From assembly GCA_000721275.1 (NCBI GenBank), contig JOFO01000102.1:1-7013 (forward strand): a stretch of 7,013 nucleotides of DNA. Direction: 5' to 3'. Under the pieces are notes generated by a model. It was not told where the DNA came from and searched no databases. It worked only from the letters and a program-made list of their open reading frames with translations. This document shows, piece after piece, positions 1 through 4,633 of the stretch (its first letter is position 1; every line of letters begins with the position of its first letter). This DNA is from Microtetraspora glauca (GTDB lineage: Bacteria > Actinomycetota > Actinomycetes > Streptomycetales > Streptomycetaceae). The translations under genes and the position numbers were made by a program.

Positions 1-82
1 GGGTACGCGGGTCGGGGGTGCGGGGAGCGGGGGTGCGGGGAGCGGGGGTGCGGGCGAGGGCGGGGCCGCCGGTGAGGTCCAT
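1..82 (-). CDS. Possible N-terminal start of an unidentified gene running off the left edge
   Basis: An ATG at 82-80 opens a minus-strand frame that stays open to the window edge, giving 27 codons that begin MDLTGGPALA and continue as repeats of RTPAP. Nearly every codon ends in G or C, as in the real genes of this window. An in-frame TAA lies upstream, so ATG 82 is the first ATG of this open stretch. It begins 54 bp after the stop of the SepF-like gene, same strand and same frame, which would fit an operon. There is no clear Shine-Dalgarno sequence before the ATG; a GGAGG overlaps the upstream gene's stop but is too far away. No family can be named from so short a stretch. It could equally be chance open frame in GC-rich spacer. 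Confidence 0.3.
   Translation of the reverse strand, partial: MDLTGGPALARTPAPRTPAPRTPDPRT
13..57. repeat. 15-bp tandem repeat, three units
   Basis: Two identical units (13-27 and 28-42, CGGGGGTGCGGGGAG) are followed by a third (43-57) that differs only in its last bases. The unit length is a multiple of three, and read on the minus strand it encodes the pentapeptide repeat RTPAP in the partial frame starting at 82. This fits a slippage-prone Pro-rich linker near the N-terminus of a protein, but does not prove coding. Confidence 0.8.
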
Positions 83-136
83 GATCGGACCGTACGCAGG
101 GGCGCAACTGGCGAACCGTTACGGCGAGATGACCTC

Positions 137-580
137 CTACGATCGGGGGACGCTCGCGTGCGGGGCGCCGACGGGCTCGTCGTCCTCGTCGCCCGCCGGG
201 GCGTCGCCGGTGCTCTCGACCTCGGTGCCGGCCGGGGCGAGCAGGAAGACGTTGCGGTCGACGCGGTGCATGCCGCTGCCGAGGCCGAACACGACGCCGC
301 TGCTGAAGTCGAGGACGCGCTTGGCGACTTCGGGGTCGGCGCTGGTGAGGTCGAGCAGGACCGGGATCTGGGCGATGAGGTACTCGGCGACCTCGCGGGC
401 GTCGGCGAAGACCTGGACCCGCAGCACGACCATGCGGCGCTGCTCGGCGGATGCGTACTGCTCGGGGATGGTGCGGTGATCGACCCTGGACGGCCATTCG
501 TCACGGCCGCGCAGGGGCAGGACCTGGGCCAGACCCTCCCACTGCTCGTCGGTGACGTCGTACCTCTCGTACCTACTCAT
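137..580 (-). CDS. SepF-like cell-division protein (SepF/DUF552 family paralog)
   Basis: This encodes a 147-residue SepF-family protein. The SepF core spans about residues 50-122: a VVLRVQVF strand, the helix ADAREVAEYL, the strand IPVLLDLT, then AKRVLDFSSGVVFGL, and a final strand VDRNVFLLAP. These match the known SepF elements (DA..IAdyL, vvvNL, RiiDFlsG, niFL.tP). Canonical SepF binds FtsZ and tethers it to the membrane through an N-terminal amphipathic helix. Here the N-terminus (MSRYERYDVT onward, residues 1-35) is short, charged and contains no such helix, so this looks like one of the extra Streptomyces SepF-like proteins (SflA/SflB class) rather than SepF of the ftsZ cluster. The tail (125-147) is acidic and disordered. 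ATG 580 is chosen because GGGAGG sits 8 nt upstream. Its leader contains a strong inverted repeat. Family is near certain; paralog identity is inferred. Confidence 0.9.
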   Translation of the reverse strand: MSRYERYDVTDEQWEGLAQVLPLRGRDEWPSRVDHRTIPEQYASAEQRRMVVLRVQVFADAREVAEYLIAQIPVLLDLTSADPEVAKRVLDFSSGVVFGLGSGMHRVDRNVFLLAPAGTEVESTGDAPAGDEDDEPVGAPHASVPRS

Positions 581-599
581 GGCACCATCCTCCCGTCCC

Positions 600-639
600 T
601 CACCCGTTCGGCCCAACAACGACACGGGCGAACGGGTGA
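600..639 (-). promoter_or_regulatory. 11-bp perfect inverted repeat just upstream of the SepF-like gene
   Basis: TCACCCGTTCG (600-610) is perfectly complementary to CGAACGGGTGA (629-639), with an 18-base spacer. In minus-strand RNA the stem can extend inward by GCCC/GGGC with one bulged C, leaving an 11-base loop. The structure ends about 8 bases before the GGGAGG ribosome site of the SepF-like gene. It may be a structured leader controlling that gene, a transcription terminator for the aminotransferase operon (no T-run follows), or a protein-binding dyad. The sequence does not decide between these. Confidence 0.6.
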
Positions 640-640
640 C

Positions 641-660
641 GGACGGTACCAGGACCGTCC
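641..660. repeat. 7-bp inverted repeat
   Basis: GGACGGT (641-647) and ACCGTCC (654-660) are perfect inverted copies with a six-base loop. It lies one base from the longer inverted repeat at 600-639, so the intergenic spacer holds two adjacent hairpins or operators. It could help end the aminotransferase transcript or bind a regulator of the SepF-like gene. Confidence 0.5.
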
Positions 661-671
661 ACGGGAGGACC

Positions 672-744
672 GATCCGGGGGGCGAGATGCGGAGGGGGGC
701 GCGATCCGGGGGTCGATCCGGCAAGCGCGCCGGGGTCGATCCGG
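672..744. repeat. Four direct copies of GATCCGG in the aminotransferase/SepF-like spacer
   Basis: GATCCGG occurs at 672-678, 703-709, 715-721 and 738-744. The last two copies are part of a longer perfect 13-bp direct repeat, GGGGTCGATCCGG (709-721 and 732-744), with a 23-bp step. The spacing of all four is irregular (31, 12 and 23 bp). They lie 92-164 bp upstream of the SepF-like start, where a promoter and regulator sites are expected, but they could also be remnants of slippage. Confidence 0.5.
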
Positions 745-762
745 GCGGACGGAGGGGGAGCC

Positions 763-2010
763 TCAGGCAAAGGTCCTGGCGAGGCGGCGCAGGCCCTCGG
801 CGATCTCGTCGGGAGCGTGGGTGGTGAAGGAGAGGCGCAGGGAGGCGGCGTCGGGGGTGCCGGAGAAGAACGGGGCGCCGGGGACGTACGCGACCTGATG
901 GCCGACGGCGGTGGCGAGGAGGGCGGTGGCGTCGTGGCCGTCGGGGAGGGTGGCCCAGACGAACATGCCGCCCTCGGGCCGGTTCCAGCGGCTGCCCTCG
1001 GGGAGCGCGGCCGGCAGTCCCGCGAGCAGGGCGTCGCGGCGGGCGCGGTAGGCGGTGCGCATGCCGGCGACGTGGGCGTCGAGGTCGCTGTCGCGGAGGT
1101 AGCGGGCGACGGCGGCCTGGTCGACGGTGGAGGTGTGCAGGTCGGCGGCCTGCTTGGCGATGACGCAGGCGCGGCGCAGGGCGGCCGGGGCGCGCAGGTA
1201 CCCGAGGCGGAGGCCGGGGGCCATGACCTTGGAGAAGGAGCCGAGGAGGGCGGTGCGGTCGGCGCCGGCGGGCTGGGCGGCGAGGTACGGGACGGGTGCG
1301 CCCTCGAAGCGGAGTTCGCCGTACGGGTCGTCCTCCGCGATCCAGAAGCCGTGGCGGGCGGCGGCCTCGGCGACGGCGGCGCGCCGGGCGGCGGGGAGGG
1401 TGCGGCCGGTGGGGTTCTGGAAGGTGGGGATGACGTAGAGCAGGGTGGGCTTCTCGCGGGCGGCGATCTCGTCGAGCGCCTCGGGGACGATGCCGTCGTC
1501 GTCGGTGGGGACGGGGACGACGCGGGCGCCGGCGAAGCCGAAGGTCTGGAGGGCCGCGAGGTAGCAGGGGTCCTCGACGAGGACGACGCTGCCGGGTTCG
1601 AGGAGCGCGGTGGCGAGGAGGGTGAGGGCCTGCTGGGAGCCGGTGGTGATGACCAGGTCGTCGGCGTCGGTGGGCAGGCCGCGGGCGGTGAGCCGGGCGG
1701 CGACGGCGGTGCGGAGCGCGGGGTCGCCCTCGGTGGTGGAGTACTGGAGGGCGGCGTCCGGGCGGTCGGTGAGGACGGCCTGGTAGGCGGCCTTGATGCC
1801 TTCGGTGTCGAAGAGTTCGGGTGCGGGCAGGCCGCCGGCGAACGAGATGACCTCGGGCCGTGCCGTGAGCGCCAGGATCTCGCGTACGGGCGAGGCGGCC
1901 ACGCTTCCCAGCCGGGCGGCGAAGGGGGCCACGGGGGCGGTGCCGGTCGGGAGCGAGGTGGCGGCGGTCGCCGCGGTGTCGGTCGGGAGCGAGGTGGCGG
2001 CGGAAGGCAT
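763..2010 (-). CDS. PLP-dependent class I/II aminotransferase (2-aminoadipate/LysN-like subgroup)
   Basis: This 415-residue enzyme is a fold-type I aminotransferase, complete in length. Visible motifs include SFAGGLP (56-62), TTGSQQAL (122-129, phosphate-binding turn), VEDPCY (145-150), PTFQNPTG (195-202, with N199), EDDPY (226-230, with D227 pairing the pyridine nitrogen and Y230), SFSK (258-261, with K261 as the PLP Schiff-base lysine) and LRLSF (391-395, with R392 binding the substrate carboxylate). The subgroup includes 2-aminoadipate and aromatic or branched-chain aminotransferases; substrate cannot be read from sequence. The gene starts 5 bp after the stop of the GHMP kinase on the same strand, so an operon is likely. 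No Shine-Dalgarno precedes ATG 2010; a TACACT box ends 7 nt before it, allowing a leaderless transcript. The first 26 residues are a low-complexity Ala/Thr stretch made of a duplicated block. An alternative start is GTG at 1932 (residue 27). Confidence 0.92.
   Translation of the reverse strand: MPSAATSLPTDTAATAATSLPTGTAPVAPFAARLGSVAASPVREILALTARPEVISFAGGLPAPELFDTEGIKAAYQAVLTDRPDAALQYSTTEGDPALRTAVAARLTARGLPTDADDLVITTGSQQALTLLATALLEPGSVVLVEDPCYLAALQTFGFAGARVVPVPTDDDGIVPEALDEIAAREKPTLLYVIPTFQNPTGRTLPAARRAAVAEAAARHGFWIAEDDPYGELRFEGAPVPYLAAQPAGADRTALLGSFSKVMAPGLRLGYLRAPAALRRACVIAKQAADLHTSTVDQAAVARYLRDSDLDAHVAGMRTAYRARRDALLAGLPAALPEGSRWNRPEGGMFVWATLPDGHDATALLATAVGHQVAYVPGAPFFSGTPDAASLRLSFTTHAPDEIAEGLRRLARTFA
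1937..2003. repeat. 31-bp direct repeat (36-bp step) in the aminotransferase N-terminus
   Basis: Positions 1937-1967 and 1973-2003 are identical except for one base. The 36-bp step is a multiple of three, so the duplication adds 12 residues in frame: AATSLPTDTA (4-13) is repeated as AATSLPTGTA (16-25). The repeated part precedes the conserved fold and is probably disordered. Confidence 0.85.
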
Positions 2011-2015
2011 GCGGT

Positions 2016-3068
2016 TCAGTGTAGGCAGCAACTGTTCGCTGTACAGGGGTGTCTCACGGGCTGAGTACGGGGGCGGCTTGCGAGCCGATCGCCGTTCTCC
2101 GCAGGGGGGTTGGGGGCGGTGGTGGAGTCGGCGCCGCCCGCGGTGAAGGTGCGGGTGTACGGGATGCGGTGGGCGCCGAGGGCGCGGCGGGTCGCTTCGG
2201 TGCGGGCCTCGGCGCCGGGGGCGGTCGGGTCGTGGAGGACGCCGGCGACGGAGCCGCTGTGGGAGATCTGGACGCCGACGGCGCCGGTACGCCGGGCGAG
2301 GGCGACGAGCGCGTCGAACTCCGGGTGCCGCAGCATCCTTTGGGCACGGCGGGCGCTGGCGGTGGCGACCCGGCCGAGGAGCGCGGTGTCGCCGTCGGTG
2401 ACGGCGCGGCGGAGCAGGTCGCGGAGCCGGGCGTAGGCGCGGAGATCGGCGGGGCCGGCGGCGGGGGCGGGCAGGGCGAGGGTGTCGACGGGGGCGCCGC
2501 CGCCGAGGAGGCAGCCGACGACGAGGAGCCGCGGCAGCGCACGGCCGAGGACTTCGAGGACGCGGCCCTCGCGCTGGGCGAAGAGGACCGGCCGGGCGTC
2601 GAGCATGAGGGGGTCGCTGGCGCGTTCGGCGCGGACGGCGAGGCGGGCGGTGGTGCCGGGGTCCAGGCGGAGCCCGTACGCGTCGGCGACGGCCCGCACC
2701 GCGGCGAGGACGTCGCTGGTGGAACTGCCCATGCCGAGGCCGAGCGGAACGGCGCCGGTGAGCCGCAGGATGCCGCCGTACGCGGGCCGCCCGGTGCGCG
2801 CCGCGCAGGCGGCGACGGCCAGCCGGGCGGCGCGGGCGGCCTTGGCGCGGTCGGCGGGGACGACGGTGACGGTGGTGGGCGGGGTGCCGGGGCGCGGGGT
2901 GAAGTCGGCGCGGGTGGCGGGGGTGGCGACGGGGAGGGTGACGAGCCCGGCGTGCGGGCGGCCGTCGGCGTCGGTGAACACGCCTTGGAGGAGTTCGCCG
3001 TGGTGGGAGGGGGCGTGACCGGTGCCGGGGGCGGGGGTGGGGGTGGGTTCTGGGGCGCTCGTGGTCAC
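2016..3068 (-). CDS. GHMP-family kinase, PduX-like (candidate L-threonine kinase)
   Basis: This 350-residue protein has GHMP small-molecule kinase motifs in order: HHGELLQG at 22-29, resembling the GEL.QG start of PduX; the ATP-binding loop PLGLGMGSSTSDV at 108-120; SDPLMLD at 151-157; and the C-terminal motif VQISHSGSVAGVL at 266-278. PduX phosphorylates L-threonine to O-phosphothreonine for the aminopropanol arm of cobalamin; other GHMP members act on homoserine, sugars or mevalonate, so the substrate is inferred only. GTG 3068 is chosen because the longer ORF to ATG 3194 would run through palindromic spacer DNA and add an unconserved-looking stretch. There is no clear Shine-Dalgarno; a weak CACACT box lies 7 bases before the GTG. 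The last 24 residues or so (ending CTANSCCLH) use unusual codons such as CTA, AGA and ACA, and may be a recent extension. The aminotransferase follows after 5 bp. Confidence 0.85.
   Translation of the reverse strand: MTTSAPEPTPTPAPGTGHAPSHHGELLQGVFTDADGRPHAGLVTLPVATPATRADFTPRPGTPPTTVTVVPADRAKAARAARLAVAACAARTGRPAYGGILRLTGAVPLGLGMGSSTSDVLAAVRAVADAYGLRLDPGTTARLAVRAERASDPLMLDARPVLFAQREGRVLEVLGRALPRLLVVGCLLGGGAPVDTLALPAPAAGPADLRAYARLRDLLRRAVTDGDTALLGRVATASARRAQRMLRHPEFDALVALARRTGAVGVQISHSGSVAGVLHDPTAPGAEARTEATRRALGAHRIPYTRTFTAGGADSTTAPNPPAENGDRLASRPRTQPVRHPCTANSCCLH
2018..2046 (-). promoter_or_regulatory. Possible leaderless promoter and CTGTACAG palindrome before the aminotransferase
   Basis: On the minus strand TACACT (2023-2018) resembles a -10 box and is followed by exactly 7 bases and then the ATG, the geometry of leaderless actinobacterial transcripts. 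An 8-bp perfect palindrome, CTGTACAG (2039-2046), lies 15 bp upstream, near the -35 position, where no good TTGACA-like hexamer is seen. The block falls inside the 3' end of the kinase reading frame, where codon use loses its G/C-ending bias. This would give the aminotransferase its own transcript in addition to any operon message. Confidence 0.3.
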
Positions 3069-3136
3069 GGAGAAGAGTGTGACTGCCGCCCGGGCCTCCG
3101 CCGGCTGCGAGGGGGGGTGACGGCCCCTGCCGCCCG

Positions 3137-3230
3137 CACGCGCGCGTGGGGAACACGCTCCACCGCCCTCCGCCGCCACGCGCGCGTGATGCACGTGCTC
3201 CGCACCTCCCCGCCGCCACGCGCGCGCGTG
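3137..3230. promoter_or_regulatory. Three CACGCGCGCGTG-type palindromes at 40-bp steps
   Basis: CACGCGCGCGTG is a perfect 12-bp palindrome at 3137-3148 and 3177-3188; a 14-bp version, CACGCGCGCGCGTG, is at 3217-3230. The starts are exactly 40 bp apart. Units one and two agree at about 30 of 40 positions, the best match being the palindrome and the CCGCCGC run before it. Unit two also holds GCACGTGC (3191-3198). All three lie between the esterase stop (3243) and the GHMP kinase start (3068). A palindrome without a loop makes a poor RNA hairpin, so a DNA-binding site for a dimeric regulator is more likely than a terminator. Alternating C and G could also favour Z-form DNA. Confidence 0.6.
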
Positions 3231-3242
3231 CGTCTCGGGTTC

Positions 3243-4472
3243 TCAGCCGGCCGGCCACCACTCCGGCCCCGGGCCCCGGGCGGCGTCCTTCACGAAGACG
3301 AGCGCGTCGTGGTCGGCCAGGCGTGCGGGGTCGAGGGGGGCGTAGCCGTACCAGGGGGATGCGCGCGGGGCCGGCGGTACGCCGCCGAGCGCGGCGGTCA
3401 GCAGCGGTACGTCGACGGCGTACCCGTCCTCGGGGAGCGCGTACAGGAGCCCTTCGACGGTGTCCGGCGGCGGGGCCTGCACGCCGCGGTGGCGGAGGGT
3501 GCCGAGGGCGCCGCCGACGAAGGCGTACGCGTCGCCGAGCCGGGAGGCGGCGATCGCGCCGGCGCTCCAGCACTCCGCGCGCCCCTCCCCCGTCCCCATG
3601 CCGGTCCGCCCGCGCTGGAGGTGGCTGTTGTGGCCGTACGCGAAGACGGGGCCGCGTTCGGCGAGGGCGAGCAGGTTGGCGGCCATCATGGCGTCGCGGA
3701 CGGTGAGGAGTCCGGTCAGGCGCGCGGGCGTGGGGTCGGCCGTCCGGGCGTGGTAGCGGAGCAGGCCGGCGGCGGTGCGGGCGAAGAGGCGCGCCCGGTG
3801 CCATGCCTCGCGTTCGGCGGGGTCCCGCAGGTCCGGGGCCTGTGCGTCGAGGAGGGCGGTCAGGTCGTCGGTGATCCGCCGGAGCCGCTCGGCGTCGGGC
3901 GTGCGGCCCACGGAACGGGACGGGTCGCGCAGGGCGGCGGGGTCGGTCCAGCGGGCGTCCGCGCCGAGGAGTCCGTCGAGTTCGGTGGCGGTGCAGGGCA
4001 GCGGCGCGGCGTCGCAGCGGGCGGCGAGGTGGGTGTGGAGGGCGGTGAGGGCCTGGCGGGGCGAGGCGGCGCCGGACATCTCCAGCGGGCCGTCGAACCC
4101 GGCGAACCGCACCTGGTCCGCGGCGGGCCGGCCCTCGTTGAACGCGCGCATCCAGCGCACCAGCGCGCGGTTGGCGGGCGATCCGCCGAAGCCGTGGCTG
4201 AAGCCGCGGGCCATCACGTCGTCCAGCGCGCCGATGCCGGTGGTGACGTGGTCGTCGACGGCCAGTCCGGCCAGGCAGTCGCTCTCGAGCGCGAAGATCC
4301 GGTACCCGTCCTCCTCGACGAGCCGCCGGAACAGTGCGTTGCGTACGTCGAGGAGGGCGTCCTCGCCGTGGGTGGGCTCTCCGAGGGCGAGGACCCGCGG
4401 CCGGGTGCCGAGGAGTCCGGTGAGGCTCGCCGCGCCGACGCTCCGGGCGGCGTCCTCGAGGGTGACGGTCAT
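3243..4472 (-). CDS. Erythromycin-esterase-family protein
   Basis: This 409-residue protein matches the erythromycin esterase family (Ere; about 400 residues). Motifs: LALGEPTHGE (28-37), giving E32 and H35; FALESD (60-65), giving E63; RDAMMAANL (259-267), the family's RD..MA.N motif; and AYGHNSHLQRG (278-288), giving H281 and H284. These correspond to the E43, H46, E74 and H285 active-site residues of EreA. EreA and EreB open the lactone of 14-membered macrolides by hydrolysis; many chromosomal relatives do not act on macrolides, so the substrate is unknown. There is no signal peptide, so it should be cytoplasmic. ATG 4472 has AAAGGTGG just upstream, a convincing ribosome site. A longer frame to GTG 4568 is unlikely since it would translate the 10-bp repeats and start inside the regulator dyad. 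It is divergent from the MerR-type regulator, which is its likely controller. Confidence 0.88.
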   Translation of the reverse strand: MTVTLEDAARSVGAASLTGLLGTRPRVLALGEPTHGEDALLDVRNALFRRLVEEDGYRIFALESDCLAGLAVDDHVTTGIGALDDVMARGFSHGFGGSPANRALVRWMRAFNEGRPAADQVRFAGFDGPLEMSGAASPRQALTALHTHLAARCDAAPLPCTATELDGLLGADARWTDPAALRDPSRSVGRTPDAERLRRITDDLTALLDAQAPDLRDPAEREAWHRARLFARTAAGLLRYHARTADPTPARLTGLLTVRDAMMAANLLALAERGPVFAYGHNSHLQRGRTGMGTGEGRAECWSAGAIAASRLGDAYAFVGGALGTLRHRGVQAPPPDTVEGLLYALPEDGYAVDVPLLTAALGGVPPAPRASPWYGYAPLDPARLADHDALVFVKDAARGPGPEWWPAG

Positions 4473-4480
4473 GCGGTCCA

Positions 4481-4530
4481 CCTTTCTCGCGCGTTCTCGC
4501 GCTTTCGCGGGCTTTCTCGCGCTTTCACGG
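4481..4530. repeat. Five tandem 10-bp units in the esterase leader
   Basis: Five consecutive 10-bp blocks (4481, 4491, 4501, 4511, 4521) follow the pattern GCTTTCTCGC, with 1-3 changes per unit. Read with the esterase, this is GCGAGAAAGC repeated, and the first unit merges into the AAAGGTGG ribosome site. The period is close to one helical turn, so all units face the same side of DNA. In RNA, several units give purine-rich GAGAAAG and one forms CGC-GAAA-GCG, a GNRA-type hairpin. It could be a stacked binding site for a regulator or a translation-control element. The period is not a multiple of three, arguing against coding. Confidence 0.7.
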
Positions 4531-4553
4531 GCTCGCGACTCCGTGAGGTGGAA

Positions 4554-4580
4554 GCTATACCTGAACACCCGAGTGAAGGT
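4554..4580. promoter_or_regulatory. 22-bp imperfect dyad with TATAGC box: candidate MerR-type operator
   Basis: ACCTGAACAC (4559-4568) and GAGTGAAGGT (4571-4580) are inverted copies matching at 7 of 10 positions, around a 2-bp centre. This size and ACCT/AGGT outer ends are normal for MerR-family operators, which sit between -35 and -10. On the minus strand TATAGC (4559-4554) directly follows and could be the -10 box of the esterase; no convincing -35 is seen at 19-20 bp. Beside the dyad is an 11-bp palindrome, TTTCGGCGAAA (4580-4590). The position between the divergent regulator and esterase genes supports control of both. Confidence 0.5.
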
Positions 4581-4633
4581 TTCGGCGAAAGAGCCCCCGA
4601 ATGACGGCGGATGACCGCCCTGGAGTTTCCAAC

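Noticed and set aside
621..625. GACAC, the core of the WhiA binding motif, upstream of the SepF-like gene
   Set aside because: Five bases are expected by chance and no further support is visible.
817..2064. Long plus-strand open frame antisense to the aminotransferase
   Set aside because: Gly/Glu/Ala-rich with no domain; it mirrors the codon bias of a clearly conserved aminotransferase on the other strand.
3069..3194. Upstream ATG 3194 start for the GHMP kinase
   Set aside because: Would add 42 residues translated from the palindrome region; the GEL.QG motif is normally close to the N-terminus, which fits GTG 3068.
2011..3804. N-terminal extension of the aminotransferase frame over about 600 codons
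   Set aside because: Arg/Pro-rich shadow that stays open only because stops are rare in GC-rich DNA; the family length is met from ATG 2010.
4473..4568. GTG 4568 start for the esterase
   Set aside because: It would begin within the dyad and translate the 10-bp repeats; ATG 4472 has a good ribosome site and proper family length.
2049..4604. 851-codon plus-strand open frame
   Set aside because: Gly/Ala/Glu-rich, spans three unrelated regions including palindromic spacer, and is antisense to kinase and esterase genes with clear motifs.
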